A stretch of DNA of 64,000 bases, taken from Cohnella panacarvi Gsoil 349. GTDB taxonomy: Bacteria; Bacillota; Bacilli; Paenibacillales; Paenibacillaceae. A program made the translations under genes and the position numbers. The notes under the pieces are model-generated. The model searched no databases, was not told the origin of the DNA, and was given only the letters and a program-made list of their open reading frames with translations. Positions 51,363 to 61,144 of the stretch are shown piece by piece. The first letter of the stretch is position 1. Each line of letters opens with the position of its first letter. The stretch spans positions 965,598-1,029,597 of the forward strand of contig NZ_KI911563.1 of assembly GCF_000515335.1 (NCBI RefSeq). Reading direction: 5' to 3'.

Positions 51363-51914
51363 TCAGGCGGAAGGCTGCGGCGAGCCTTGGGGAGCCTGGT
51401 TCGCCGGCTCGCGCTCCGATTCGTCGTGCAGTTCGAAGGCGATGCTGTAGCCGATGAACAATCCCCATACGAGGTAGAGGCACAAATCGGTAACGATGCT
51501 CAACCAACCGACCGTGCGCAAAGGCTGCACGGCTCCGATCATCGGTCCGAGGAGCGCGTAGAATATTCCCCACCAGGCCGCTCCGAACGCCAGTCCCGGC
51601 CAAGGCCCCCGGAGCGTTCCGAGCACGAGCCAATAGACGATCGCGGCTACGATCGACATCGCGATGAACGCCAGCCATCCGGCGAACTGCCACCATCCCG
51701 AACCGAGCGCGCGATTGGGTAAGAACGGATCGAGCAAATAGGCTTGCGTCACTTCCGTGAAATTAAGTCCGGTCGCCAGCCACCTCGCGAGCCCCCATAT
51801 CACGCCGGCGTAAAAACCGACAACGAGCGTATTCCGCAGCGCTTTCGCCGTTATCGTGCTTTCCGGACCGTCATCGCGCCCCGTTCTTCTTCGTGCCGAA
51901 TGATTCTCCGCCAT
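51363..51914 (-). CDS. yqhR: YqhR-like membrane protein
   Basis: A 183-residue protein with four transmembrane segments (about 28-47, 72-98, 103-125 and 132-158) and polar ends. Conserved Trp-rich stretches (SGWWQFAGWLAFIAMS; FGAAWWGIFYALLGPMIG) and the place between yqhQ and aroQ match Bacillus YqhR, whose function is unknown. ATG 51914 has AAAGGATG six bases upstream. Confidence 0.85.
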   Translation of the reverse strand: MAENHSARRRTGRDDGPESTITAKALRNTLVVGFYAGVIWGLARWLATGLNFTEVTQAYLLDPFLPNRALGSGWWQFAGWLAFIAMSIVAAIVYWLVLGTLRGPWPGLAFGAAWWGIFYALLGPMIGAVQPLRTVGWLSIVTDLCLYLVWGLFIGYSIAFELHDESEREPANQAPQGSPQPSA

Positions 51915-52072
51915 GCTGATCATCCTTTGGTCGTATTGGAAAAACTGCGATATAGTATGACCCCGCGTCCCGCCGATTAATCGACGGTTCCGCGCCACAT
52001 CCTTTCCCTGTGGCAATCTAGACCCCAATCTAGTAATATAAAGTTTATATACAAAGAAGCAGGTGGTACGAT

Positions 52073-53008
52073 ATGTCGCAACAACCTACGTCGATTTACG
52101 GCGGACAGGCGGTCATAGAAGGCGTTATGTTCGCCGGCAAACACGTACACGTTACCGCGGTACGCCGCAAAGACCAGCAAATCACGTTTTTCGAGGTTCC
52201 CAAGAAACCGCAGCGGATATTGCCCAAGCTGAAGAGAATCCCTTTCCTTCGCGGCGTGATCGGCATCGTCGAATCCGCTGCCAAAGGCTCCCAGCATTTG
52301 ACCTATTCCGCCGAGGCTTACGCCGAGGACGAAACCGGACCGGAAGAGAAGAGCGAAGCCAAGCCTAAAGAACGTTGGAATTTAACGATGATTCTAGGCG
52401 TTGCTATTGTCGGCGTCCTTTCCTTCGTGGTCGGCAAACTTATTTTTACGTTAGTGCCGACTTTTTTGGAAACGATGATCTTTGGACAAGCATTCGAGAA
52501 TAAGATATTGCACAACCTGCTGGAAGGCGCTATCAAAATCGTCTTCCTGCTCGCCTACCTCTGGTTTATCTCCCAGACGCCGTTAATCAAACGTCTTTTT
52601 CAATACCATGGCGCGGAGCACAAAGTAATCAGCGCCTATGAAGCGGGAGCGGAACTTACGGTAGACAACGTGCAGAAGTTCAGCCGTCTGCATTACCGTT
52701 GCGGAAGCAGCTTCATCATTTTCACCGTCATCGTAGGCGTCATCATTTATTCCTTCTTCGATTGGGACACGATGGGAGAACGCATCCTGCAACGGATCGT
52801 CTTGCTTCCCGTCGTGCTTGGAGTATCTTACGAAGTGTTGAGATGGACGAACGCCCTCCGGGATATTCCGGTGCTCAAATGGCTTGGCGCTCCCGGGCTA
52901 TGGTTGCAGTTGCTCACGACCAAAGAACCGCACAACGATCAAGTTGCCGTATCCATCGCATCTTTCAACCGCATGAGAGAGCTTGACCGGCAGGTTAGTC
53001 CATCCTGA
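52073..53008 (+). CDS. yqhQ: YqhQ-like DUF1385 membrane protein
   Basis: The 311-residue product has the DUF1385 hallmarks: YGGQAVIEGVMFAGKHVHVTAVRR near 6-29, FLRGVIGIVESA near 59-70, YHGAEHKVISAYEAG near 180-194 and RLHYRCGSSFIIF near 205-217. Four or five transmembrane segments lie between 105 and 275. The conserved HGAEHK motif suggests a metal or catalytic site, but no activity is established. ATG 52073 has AGGTGG upstream. It diverges from yqhR. Confidence 0.92.
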   Translation: MSQQPTSIYGGQAVIEGVMFAGKHVHVTAVRRKDQQITFFEVPKKPQRILPKLKRIPFLRGVIGIVESAAKGSQHLTYSAEAYAEDETGPEEKSEAKPKERWNLTMILGVAIVGVLSFVVGKLIFTLVPTFLETMIFGQAFENKILHNLLEGAIKIVFLLAYLWFISQTPLIKRLFQYHGAEHKVISAYEAGAELTVDNVQKFSRLHYRCGSSFIIFTVIVGVIIYSFFDWDTMGERILQRIVLLPVVLGVSYEVLRWTNALRDIPVLKWLGAPGLWLQLLTTKEPHNDQVAVSIASFNRMRELDRQVSPS

Positions 53009-53021
53009 TCGGAGGTACGCT

Positions 53022-53333
53022 ATGCGAAAACGAATCGAGCCTTGGTTCTTCGTCGTCATCGCCCTTGCCGTAATCGGCATTGCCGATAGCTTCTCCCGCG
53101 GCGCGTTAGGGACGCTGATTATCCCGCTCGCGCTTGTGGCGATCGTCTTCTTGCTGTACAAATTTCCGCCGAGCCGGTTTAAGAAGCCTCGCTATCGCGG
53201 AGCGTCGCAGGGCCTCAATCGCAAAGAACCCGCGAAGCTCGGCGCCAAGCCGGCCGCCAAGCGCCGCGCTTCCCCGTTCACCGTCATCGAAGGGCGCAAG
53301 AATAAAGAGGACGAACCGCCCAAGTATCATTAA
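53022..53333 (+). CDS. yqhP: YqhP-like small membrane protein
   Basis: A 103-residue protein with two close transmembrane segments (about 8-22 and 28-45) and a long, very basic C-terminal tail (RFKKPRYRG...KLGAKPAAKRR). Position between yqhQ and yqhO and topology match Bacillus YqhP; sequence similarity is limited, so the name rests on synteny. ATG 53022 follows GGAGGT by five bases. Confidence 0.75.
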   Translation: MRKRIEPWFFVVIALAVIGIADSFSRGALGTLIIPLALVAIVFLLYKFPPSRFKKPRYRGASQGLNRKEPAKLGAKPAAKRRASPFTVIEGRKNKEDEPPKYH

Positions 53334-53337
53334 TCGC

Positions 53338-53383
53338 ATAGTAACGCCCTCCTGCGATCTCTTCCGCCGGAGGGCGTTACTAT
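53338..53383. terminator. Bidirectional terminator between yqhP and yqhO
   Basis: A perfect 15-base stem ATAGTAACGCCCTCC/GGAGGGCGTTACTAT with a 16-base loop lies between the convergent genes. Confidence 0.75.
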
Positions 53384-54333
53384 TATTGTCGGGCACCGAA
53401 CGTGATTCTTCCTTGGGGAGGCCGCCACGCGGCGAAAAACTTCTCCCCCGCCCGCACGCCGGACTGGTACAGTTCGCCGCTTTGCTCCGGGGTCAGATGG
53501 AATTGCGTCGTACGCACGCCCATCGCGGGAATTTTAATCGTTCGCGCCCGATTGTGCTGCTCGATATAGCGTTGATCGTGAGCGCTGAGCATCGTCTCGA
53601 ACATCGCTTGGAACATCGTTATCGGTCCGTCGATGCGGTGAGGCTGCACGTCCGATATGCCTACCGTCTGGAATCCGAGCACGGGCTCGGCGGCAGCTCC
53701 GGGCGATTGCCGATCGAACAGCCACAGCGGAAAGTTGCTCAGCAATCCGCCATCCACGATATAGGACGATTTCATCCTCGTCGCCTCCTTGAGCCGCTGC
53801 GGCTGACGGATGATGACAGGATCGAAGAAATAAGGAATGGACGTGCTCATTCGGATCGCCTTGGCGACCGGCAGCTGCAGCGGATCGATATCGTAGACCG
53901 CGATGTCCTGGGGCAGGACGAGCAATTTGCCGTTCGTAATGTCCGAGGCGATAATTTGCAGCTTCCCCGGAGGCAAGTCGGCGAAAACGCGAATTCCTTT
54001 CGCTTTCAGAATGCCGTAGATCCATTGCTCCAATCCGTCGCCGGAATACAGCCCTTTGCGCAACAGAAGCCTGATGGCGGGGCCGACCACTTTCGCGTTA
54101 AACAACGCGGAGCGCTTAAGAAAGCTGCTGAACGGCGTGCTTTCGATAATCAGCCTAAGCTCGGCGGCGCTATACCCCGCCGCGAGCAACGCGGCAACGA
54201 TGCTGCCCGACGACGTTCCCGCCACGCGATTAAATAAGACGCCGTTGTCGGTTGCCGCTTTGACCGCCCCGGCAAGGGCAATTCCTTTAACGCCGCCGCC
54301 TTCAAAGACGGCGTTAACGGTAATCCGGCTCAT
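53383..54333 (-). CDS. yqhO: Patatin-like phospholipase (YqhO)
   Basis: A 316-residue serine acyl hydrolase of the patatin/RssA type. The oxyanion GGGVKG is near 12-17, the nucleophile elbow GTSSGS near 41-46 and the dyad Asp in YIVDGGLLSNFPLWLF near 193-208. It probably acts on lipids; the substrate is unknown. ATG 54333 follows GAGGGGGTG. It follows the Bacillus order yqhO-yqhP-yqhQ. Confidence 0.9.
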   Translation of the reverse strand: MSRITVNAVFEGGGVKGIALAGAVKAATDNGVLFNRVAGTSSGSIVAALLAAGYSAAELRLIIESTPFSSFLKRSALFNAKVVGPAIRLLLRKGLYSGDGLEQWIYGILKAKGIRVFADLPPGKLQIIASDITNGKLLVLPQDIAVYDIDPLQLPVAKAIRMSTSIPYFFDPVIIRQPQRLKEATRMKSSYIVDGGLLSNFPLWLFDRQSPGAAAEPVLGFQTVGISDVQPHRIDGPITMFQAMFETMLSAHDQRYIEQHNRARTIKIPAMGVRTTQFHLTPEQSGELYQSGVRAGEKFFAAWRPPQGRITFGARQ

Positions 54334-54445
54334 GACTGCACCCCCTCGCAACCGCGATAAGTACGTCAACCCCCATCCTCCACATGTTTATGCCGCCGAT
54401 CCATCCTCTAGCACAGGCTTCGGAAGGCAAGACAGGGTAAACGCG

Positions 54446-54477
54446 CAAAGTCCCCGACCCTATAATGGGCGGGGACT
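54446..54477 (-). terminator. Terminator of the ABC exporter operon
   Basis: AGTCCCCGCCC pairs with GGGTCGGGGACT around TATA and is followed by TTTGCG on the minus strand. Confidence 0.6.
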
Positions 54478-54491
54478 ACGATGCGCTTGCG

Positions 54492-56336
54492 TTATCCGGT
54501 GGTCCCGTTCATCTGCACCCAAAGCTCGCTGTACAGACCGTCCCGTATCGTCGCCAATTGGCGATGCGTGCCTTGTTGGACGACTTTGCCTTCCCTCATG
54601 ACAAGGATGGAGTCCGCGTCTTGAACGGTCGTCAGACGGTGCGCAATGACGAGCAGCGTCCTGCCTTGCTCTCTCGTGCGGGAGAGGATCGCCTCCATGA
54701 CGCGACGTTCCGTATCCATATCCAGGGCGGAGGTGGCTTCGTCCAGGATCAATATTGTCCGATCGGCCAATATCGCTCTCGCGATCGCAAGGCGCTGACG
54801 TTGCCCCCCGCTTAACGTACTGCCGTGCTCCTTTAACGAGGTGTCATACCCTTCCGGCAGCGACCTAATAAATTCGTGCGCCTGAGCGGCTGCGGCTGCG
54901 GCGATCAGCTCTTCCTCCGATGCGTCCGATTTGACCTTGAGCAAATTTTCTCGGATCGTGCCGGAGAACAGATAGGACGTTTGCGGAACGTACGAGACGA
55001 TCGATCGGGCATATTCGGCGTTGGCCAGAGTACTCGTCCCTCCGATGCGTACGTCGCCTTCGTCCGGGAACAAGAGGCCCGCCGCAAGCTTGGCGACAGT
55101 GGATTTGCCTCCCCCGCTCGGCCCGACAATCGCGGTGAACGAGCCGGGCTGAATATCCAGTGAAACTCGCGTAAGCAACGTCGCTGCTTCGGGACCAACC
55201 GGTTCGTGCTCCGCGCCGGTTGGGTCGGAATGACCCGCATCCATCAATCCGGCATTTTCGCGATAGCGGAATGAAACGTCATGCAGACGAATCGTCGGCT
55301 TCTTGTCGGCGATGGCCGATACGCCGGCATCAACGGCCAATGCGGGTTCCTTCGGCGCTCTCAAGAGCGTAATCGCCCGATAGGTAGTCCCCAGCCTGAT
55401 CTGCACCTCTCCCCATGCATTGCCCAGCTGAATGAGCGGGCCTTGGATTCTCCAGATGAGAACGGAGAACGCCATGAGCGAACCGAGAGACATCTTGCCT
55501 CGGATGGCCAGCCAAGCAACGGTCAGTATCGTTCCCCAGTTGATGAGCAGCGCCAGCGAGCTCGTTAAGCCGTTCACGCACTGTTGCCACCACATGCGCT
55601 TTATATATATCTTGTTCAACTTGGACCGCTCCGTCACGAAGCGCCCGAGCATCCAATGCTCGGCCCCGAACGCCCGAAGCGTCTCCATTCCTTGCAGCGC
55701 GTCCTGTTGGCATTGCCCTACGATCGCCTCCTGATTGGCCGTTTCGCTTCCGATGCGAGCAAGACGGCGCTTCATCAGGTGGCTGCCTAGCGCGCCAAGC
55801 GGCAACAGAATCATGACGCAAATGCCTATCCGCCAGTTCAATTGAAGCATGTAGGCGGAGGCTAGAAGCAGCAACAGAGCCTGATTCCCCATCCAATCCA
55901 GTATCGTGCCGAGCAGCCAGGGGAAGTCGGAGTCACGATTGACGCGTTGCGCGATATCGGCTGTATGCGAGGATTGCGCGGTATGCAGCGGCAGCCGCTG
56001 CGCCTCGTCGGCGAGATCGACCGCGAGATCGCGATGCACCGAACTTAGGAGGTTCTGCTTGATATAGTAGCCGATCGTATTGAACACGCTTGCGGCAATC
56101 ACGATTAACGTGAACGCGGCCAATAGCGTTCGAATCTGCGGAAGGTCGGAGTCTCCCAAATAATTGAAATACCATTCCATCATAATAGGTATCAAAACTT
56201 GCATAATGGAGTCGGTGAAAATCATCAAGCACGCGAATAGAAGCAACATTTGTTTAGAGCCGAGCCGTTCCCAGGACAATGAGAACACTTCGCGCAAGCG
56301 GACGGACGGCGGTTGCGCGGCAATCGAAGTCTTCAT
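54492..56336 (-). CDS. ABC exporter, fused permease-ATPase (second half of a pair)
   Basis: A 614-residue half-transporter. Six transmembrane helices cover about 28-320, then an ATPase domain with Walker A GPSGGGKSTVAK near 416-427, signature LSGGQRQRLAIARA near 523-536 and Walker B ILILDEATSALD near 542-553, all intact. It overlaps its partner gene by four bases (ATGA), so the two likely form a heterodimer like other Firmicute multidrug exporters. ATG 56336 follows AAGGAGGG. A linker of about 25 residues after strand one of the ATPase (PTGAEHEPVGPEA) is unusual. The substrate cannot be predicted. Confidence 0.88.
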   Translation of the reverse strand: MKTSIAAQPPSVRLREVFSLSWERLGSKQMLLLFACLMIFTDSIMQVLIPIMMEWYFNYLGDSDLPQIRTLLAAFTLIVIAASVFNTIGYYIKQNLLSSVHRDLAVDLADEAQRLPLHTAQSSHTADIAQRVNRDSDFPWLLGTILDWMGNQALLLLLASAYMLQLNWRIGICVMILLPLGALGSHLMKRRLARIGSETANQEAIVGQCQQDALQGMETLRAFGAEHWMLGRFVTERSKLNKIYIKRMWWQQCVNGLTSSLALLINWGTILTVAWLAIRGKMSLGSLMAFSVLIWRIQGPLIQLGNAWGEVQIRLGTTYRAITLLRAPKEPALAVDAGVSAIADKKPTIRLHDVSFRYRENAGLMDAGHSDPTGAEHEPVGPEAATLLTRVSLDIQPGSFTAIVGPSGGGKSTVAKLAAGLLFPDEGDVRIGGTSTLANAEYARSIVSYVPQTSYLFSGTIRENLLKVKSDASEEELIAAAAAAQAHEFIRSLPEGYDTSLKEHGSTLSGGQRQRLAIARAILADRTILILDEATSALDMDTERRVMEAILSRTREQGRTLLVIAHRLTTVQDADSILVMREGKVVQQGTHRQLATIRDGLYSELWVQMNGTTG

Positions 56337-58117
56337 AGAATCACCCTCCTTGCAGAATGGTTCGCCCACTCGCCCGAGCGAATAAGGGACGCATAACGGC
56401 CGCCCAGCCGCAGGAGTTCATCGTGGGTACCGGACTCCAATACCTTTCCGTTCTCAACGAATAGGATGCAATCCGCATCCCTGACGGTAGAGAGCCGGTG
56501 GGCCGCGACGATGACCGTACGGCCTTTCATCATCTGCTGCAAAGCTTCCTGCATCAATTTTTCATTGATCGCATCAAGCGCGGAAGTCGGCTCGTCCAGC
56601 AGCAGAATGTCAGGCTTGCGTATATAAGCCCTCGCAAGCGCCAAGCGCTGTCGCTCCCCGCCCGATAACCGCTGGCCGCGTTCGCCGATTCGCGTTTCGT
56701 ACTTATCAGGCAGCGCGTCGATGAAAGAATGGGCGTTCGCGAGCCGGGCGGCATCGATGACTTCCGAGTCGTCCGCTTCCAGACGTCCCACGCGGATATT
56801 GTCCATGACTGCGGCATCGAACACGGCCGCGTCCTGCGGCACATAGGCTATACGTTTCCTCCATTGCGCAAGAAGGTCATCGGAGAGAGCCGTTTCGCCG
56901 CAGCGGATCGTTCCCGAATCCGGTTCGTACAAACCGAGAATAAGCTTGAGCAGCGTACTCTTCCCGCCGCCGCTCGGTCCTACGATCGCCGTCATTGAAC
57001 CGCGCCGGAACACCGCCGAGAACCGATCCAGGGCCGGTTGCTCCTGATAGTTGAACGTTACCTCGTTCATGACGATGTCGCCGTCGAAATCGGCTTTTTC
57101 CTCGCTCGCCTTCGCCCGCTTCTTCGCGGAAGCGGACGATTCGGTCGGATCGAAGACCTCATAGACCCTGCCGGCATGCGCGACGGATTCCTGTACGCTC
57201 GCCCATAAATTGACCATGTAGGCGAGGGGGAAAATAAGCCGTTCATACGAGAGGACGAACGCTGCTATCGCTCCGATCTCCAAAGTTCCCCGGTTCGCCA
57301 TCCACGCTCCGAGTCCAAGAATATAGGCTTCGCCAAGCCAAAAGCCCAAACCGACAAACCGATTCGTAATTACGCGATAAAGGTCTCCGCGCAGCCAATT
57401 CCGCCGAGAGGCATCGTAATCTTCCTTCCACGATGTGCCGAACGCTTGCCGCAGCCCGAAGCTGCGAACGACCTCGGCTCCCTGCAATTGGTCGAGCAAC
57501 CGCGCATTCGTAACGGCCTGCGATTCATTATGAAGTTTATTCCATTTGCGAATCGGCTTGCTGAACAGGTTGCTCAGCAAAGGCATGAGCAGCGCTACCC
57601 CCAGCGCGCCGGCCATAAGCTCCCAGGAGAGCACGGTCAAGTACGCGAAAAGGAACAGAACCGACAGGCCATTATGTATGAGTCCGGGAATCCGCTGATT
57701 GATTCCATCCTGCGCCGCTACGGCTGATTGGTTTATTCTCTGCAGCTTATCTCCGGTATGCAATCCGGTGAATCGTTTCATCTTCATCGCAAGCAAGCCT
57801 CCGAGCACCTGGTGCTGGAGATCGAGCGTCGTCCGGTTGGACAGCTTCTGCGACAGCCATGCCCTAATGACGGTTACGATCTGCTCGATTACGAACAACC
57901 CTGCGAGCCAAAAACCCGTAGTTAATAGCCCGTCAGTGCTTAAGCTGGTCGTCACTTCGAACAACCGCCTCATCCCTTCGGCCCAACCGACAGGCAGAAG
58001 AGAACTAACGATGACGATTCCGCTGACCGCGAGATAGGACGCCCAGTAACGACGAGCCCATTTCAGCATTTTCATCAACGTCTGTCCGGGTTTAAGCGTT
58101 ACTGCGGATGATTGCAT
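56333..58117 (-). CDS. ABC exporter, fused permease-ATPase (first half of a pair)
   Basis: A 594-residue half-transporter with six transmembrane helices over about 22-310 and a complete ATPase domain: Walker A GPSGGGKSTLLK near 391-402, signature LSGGERQRLALARA near 498-511, Walker B ILLLDEPTSALD near 517-528 with the catalytic Glu. Neither partner has a degenerate site, unlike many heterodimers. The start is ATG 58117, behind GGGGGC. The pair replaces whatever lies between yqhO and mntR in relatives. Confidence 0.88.
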   Translation of the reverse strand: MQSSAVTLKPGQTLMKMLKWARRYWASYLAVSGIVIVSSLLPVGWAEGMRRLFEVTTSLSTDGLLTTGFWLAGLFVIEQIVTVIRAWLSQKLSNRTTLDLQHQVLGGLLAMKMKRFTGLHTGDKLQRINQSAVAAQDGINQRIPGLIHNGLSVLFLFAYLTVLSWELMAGALGVALLMPLLSNLFSKPIRKWNKLHNESQAVTNARLLDQLQGAEVVRSFGLRQAFGTSWKEDYDASRRNWLRGDLYRVITNRFVGLGFWLGEAYILGLGAWMANRGTLEIGAIAAFVLSYERLIFPLAYMVNLWASVQESVAHAGRVYEVFDPTESSASAKKRAKASEEKADFDGDIVMNEVTFNYQEQPALDRFSAVFRRGSMTAIVGPSGGGKSTLLKLILGLYEPDSGTIRCGETALSDDLLAQWRKRIAYVPQDAAVFDAAVMDNIRVGRLEADDSEVIDAARLANAHSFIDALPDKYETRIGERGQRLSGGERQRLALARAYIRKPDILLLDEPTSALDAINEKLMQEALQQMMKGRTVIVAAHRLSTVRDADCILFVENGKVLESGTHDELLRLGGRYASLIRSGEWANHSARRVIL

Positions 58118-58222
58118 GCATTCGATGCCCCCTAAATAGTCCCATATTTCCCGATTATCCCAAAGTAACGGTAAAATGTACATGAATTTTGTTAATGATA
58201 TAAATTTTTGAAAGGAAGAGAT

Positions 58223-58256
58223 AAAAAAATCTTCCTCACGTAAAGATGAGGAAGAT
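58223..58256 (-). terminator. Intrinsic terminator of mntR
   Basis: ATCTTCCTCA pairs with TGAGGAAGAT across an eight-base loop and is followed by seven T on the minus strand. Confidence 0.9.
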
Positions 58257-58278
58257 CCCGTAACCGGATTGCGACGAA

Positions 58279-58701
58279 CTATTCCGTTTCTAATTCCGTG
58301 CGTATGCGCGAGAGCTCAATGACTCTGTTCTCGTCCCGCTTGAAGTATTCGACCAGCGTCTCGATGCACGTAATCGAATCCCAACTCAGATGGTGCTCGA
58401 TGCCTTCGACGTCGCGATAGATGTTCTCTTCTTGCACGCCGATGACTTGAAGGAAAGATTCCAGCAGGTGATGGCGCTCGACAAGCCGTTTGCCCATCTT
58501 CTTGCCTTTATTCGTAAGCACGAGACCGCGGTATTTTTCATAAATCAAGTAACTGTCTTTATCGAGCTTCTGGATCATCTTCGTCACGGACGACGGATGG
58601 ACTTCCAGCCCTTCGGCGATATCGGAGACGCGGGCATACCCCTTCTCGTCGATCAACCGATAGATTCGCTCCAAGTAGTCTTCCATACTCGGGGTCGGCA
58701 A
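58279..58701 (-). CDS. mntR: Manganese-dependent repressor MntR
   Basis: A 140-residue DtxR-family regulator that represses Mn uptake. The winged helix at about 1-65 begins [44 protein letters not shown], and metal ligands include Asp8, Glu11, His77, Glu99, Glu102 and His103 equivalents ([20 protein letters not shown]). There is no SH3 domain, as in MntR and unlike DtxR/IdeR. The start is TTG at 58701 behind GGGGGATC. Bacillus mntR also lies next to the yqh genes. Confidence 0.95.
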   Translation of the reverse strand: MPTPSMEDYLERIYRLIDEKGYARVSDIAEGLEVHPSSVTKMIQKLDKDSYLIYEKYRGLVLTNKGKKMGKRLVERHHLLESFLQVIGVQEENIYRDVEGIEHHLSWDSITCIETLVEYFKRDENRVIELSRIRTELETE

Positions 58702-58772
58702 CGCTGATCCCCCTTTCCTGCAATCGTCAACATCTACTAATCATACACCTTTTGTACAGGACGGGGCAAGCT

Positions 58773-59483
58773 TTAGAACTTGAGCCATTCGGGCGTATGG
58801 CTGTTGAGCCACACCGTAATCGACGTCATTCGATCCGTGAAAAGCAGGATGCCCATGACGATCATCAGCGCGCCGCCGATCTTCATCAGCAGGTTGGAAT
58901 ACTTGAGAATCCACCGCGTCGAGCCGAGGAAGAAAGCGACCGCGAAGAAAGGAACGGCGAATCCGATCGAATAGGCCGTCGTCATCCCGATCCATGTTCC
59001 CGGATTGGCCACCGCAAGCGCTTGAATCGAGAACAAGATCGGACCGATGCAAGGCGACCATCCCGCGGAGAAACCGATTCCGAAGATGAAGGACCCGAGG
59101 TAACCGGCCGGCTTCCACTTCATGTCCATTTTGCGTTCTCGCATGAGCAACTGCGGCTTGAATGCGCCGAGCAGGAACAAACCCATTAAGACGATAAAGA
59201 TCGCGGCCAACTGCCGGATCAGGTCTTGGTTATCCCGGAACGACGTCGCGAAAGCGTTCGTGCCGTATCCGAGGGCGAAGAACACGACCGAGAAGCCGAC
59301 GATGAAGAAGAACGTGTGGGTCATCGTGCGCATCCGCATGCTCGTGCTCGTATCCGTCTTGATATCGGTGACCGATACGCCGGTTATGTACGATAAGTAC
59401 GCGGGATATAACGGCAAACAACAGGGCGAGATGAATGACGCGAACCCCGCGGCGAACGCTATCCCTACATTGACGTCTGACAT
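58773..59483 (-). CDS. ccdA: Cytochrome c biogenesis protein CcdA
   Basis: CcdA carries reducing equivalents from cytoplasmic thioredoxin across the membrane for cytochrome c and spore-coat thiol reduction. The 236-residue product has six transmembrane helices and the two redox Cys of the family, in FISPCCLPLYPAYLSY near 17-32 and GWSPCIGPIL near 140-149. Start ATG at 59483 follows AAGGAGGC. It lies between mntR and the zinc importer but reads as a separate unit. Confidence 0.95.
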   Translation of the reverse strand: MSDVNVGIAFAAGFASFISPCCLPLYPAYLSYITGVSVTDIKTDTSTSMRMRTMTHTFFFIVGFSVVFFALGYGTNAFATSFRDNQDLIRQLAAIFIVLMGLFLLGAFKPQLLMRERKMDMKWKPAGYLGSFIFGIGFSAGWSPCIGPILFSIQALAVANPGTWIGMTTAYSIGFAVPFFAVAFFLGSTRWILKYSNLLMKIGGALMIVMGILLFTDRMTSITVWLNSHTPEWLKF

Positions 59484-59511
59484 AAATGATTGCCTCCTTA
59501 GGTGCTTCCGG

Positions 59512-60315
59512 CTAGACGCGGAACATTCGTTTGGACATCATCGAGATCGCGAGGACGCCGATCAGCAAGAGCACGATCGTTCCGCCCGGCGCCAAATTCC
59601 ATACCCCGGCGATCCAAAGTCCCGCCAGAACGGCGAGCTCGCCGATGAGAACGACGAGGATCACCGCCTGCCTGAAGCTTCTCGACAGCGCCAGGCTGCA
59701 AGCCGCCGGAATCGTGAGCAGCGCGGAGACGAGCAGCGCGCCGACGATCTTGATCGCCGCGCTAATCACAAGAGCGGTCAGGATGCTGATCAGAATGTTG
59801 AAATAACGGATTGGAAGCCCGCTGACCGCGGCCGCGTCCTCGTCGAACGTAAGCAGGAACAGCTCTTTCTTGTGGATCAGCACGATCGACAACACGATGG
59901 CCGTTACGCCGCCGATCACCGCGAGATCCGTGTTCGTAAGCGTGTAGATGCTGCCGAATAAGTACGAGTTGACGTTCAAGTTAAACCCTTTGCCAAGGGT
60001 GAAGAGGATCGAAGCTAAGGCGATACCGCCCGACATGATAATGGCGATCGATAATTCCGCATAAGTCTTGTACGTTCTTCGAAGCATTTCGATTCCGAAG
60101 GAAGCGACGATCGCGAACAGAAGACCGACAGCGACGGGGTACACGTTGATCAGAAACCCTAGCGCAACCCCGGCGATGCTGACGTGGGCGAGCGTGTCCC
60201 CGATCATGGCCAGCCTGCGCAGCACGAGGAACAAGCCCATTAGCGGCGCGGTTATGGCGATAAGAGCGCCTCCGATAAGCGCCTTTTGAAAAAATTCAGC
60301 CGTCAAAATGTACAA
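59512..60315 (-). CDS. znuB: Zinc ABC transporter permease ZnuB/AdcB
   Basis: The 267-residue product has eight hydrophobic segments and the metal-permease family stretches GAVIAITAPLMGLFLVLRRLAMIGDTLAHVSIAGVALGF (from about 17) and KIVGALLVSALLTIPAACSLALSRSF near 190-215. Start TTG at 60315 lies six bases after znuC. With ZnuC and the His-rich ZnuA it forms a full high-affinity zinc importer. Confidence 0.95.
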   Translation of the reverse strand: MYILTAEFFQKALIGGALIAITAPLMGLFLVLRRLAMIGDTLAHVSIAGVALGFLINVYPVAVGLLFAIVASFGIEMLRRTYKTYAELSIAIIMSGGIALASILFTLGKGFNLNVNSYLFGSIYTLTNTDLAVIGGVTAIVLSIVLIHKKELFLLTFDEDAAAVSGLPIRYFNILISILTALVISAAIKIVGALLVSALLTIPAACSLALSRSFRQAVILVVLIGELAVLAGLWIAGVWNLAPGGTIVLLLIGVLAISMMSKRMFRV

Positions 60316-60321
60316 GCGTCG

Positions 60322-61101
60322 TTAACCTTCTTTCCGGAGGGAGTGCAGCAGATCCGTCTCCACGCAATCCTCGAGATCGTGCGAGTGGCGGACGTAGAAA
60401 CTGATCTTGCCGGACTTCTCCTTAGGCGTCTCGCCTAGATAAGAACGAACCATTTCCATGTCGTGCGACACCATAAGGAACGTAATATTATGGTGCTGAT
60501 GCATATGTCTGATCAAGCTGAAAAAGCTCGTCTGCGTCTCGGTGTCGATCCCCGTCAGCGGTTCGTCAAGGATGAGCAGCTTAGGGTTGTTGATGAGGGC
60601 CCGCGCCAGGAATACCCGTTGCTGCTGTCCTCCGGACAACGCTCCGATGCGCTGGTCCGCGAGATCCTGGATGCGAAGCGTGCTGAGCGCGTCCTCGGTT
60701 CGGGAGACGTCTTCCTTCGTTACGCGGCGGAACAGCTTGCGGCGCCCGTACAAGCCGGACTGCACGACTTCTCGGACCGTGGCCGGGAACAGCGGATTGA
60801 AGTGATTGCGCTGCGGCACGTAGCCGATCAGACTCCAGTCCTTGAACTGGCTCGCGGGCGTTCCGAACAGCGAGATGCTGCCGGATTGCGGACGCAGCAA
60901 GCCTACGATCATTTTCAGCAGCGTCGTTTTGCCGGCGCCGTTGGAACCGATCAGCCCGACGAAATCCCGTTCCTGCACCGTAAAGTTAACGCCCGACAGC
61001 ACTTGTTTCGAATCGTAAGCGTAGCTGACCTGATCCAATCGAATGATTTCGCGGTGGCAGCTGGGCGGTTGCGCTTGCTTCAAACTTGCTTGCTCGCTCA
61101 T
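60322..61101 (-). CDS. znuC: Zinc ABC transporter ATP-binding protein ZnuC/AdcC
   Basis: A 259-residue ATPase with Walker A GSNGAGKTTLLKMI near 53-66, Q-loop VPQRNHF near 94, signature LSGGQQQRVFLARA near 154-167 and Walker B LLILDEPLTGID near 174-185. The metal-family C-terminal HDLEDC is present. Start ATG at 61101 follows GGAGGAGGGG. It sits between znuA and znuB in one operon. Confidence 0.95.
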   Translation of the reverse strand: MSEQASLKQAQPPSCHREIIRLDQVSYAYDSKQVLSGVNFTVQERDFVGLIGSNGAGKTTLLKMIVGLLRPQSGSISLFGTPASQFKDWSLIGYVPQRNHFNPLFPATVREVVQSGLYGRRKLFRRVTKEDVSRTEDALSTLRIQDLADQRIGALSGGQQQRVFLARALINNPKLLILDEPLTGIDTETQTSFFSLIRHMHQHHNITFLMVSHDMEMVRSYLGETPKEKSGKISFYVRHSHDLEDCVETDLLHSLRKEG

Positions 61102-61144
61102 AGGTCCCCTCCTCCCGAGTCTTGTTGTCTACTCTCATGTTAGA

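Noticed and set aside
54492-58117. Heterodimeric ABC exporter with one degenerate ATPase site
   Set aside because: Both Walker B motifs keep the catalytic Glu and both signatures read LSGG, so degeneracy is not seen.
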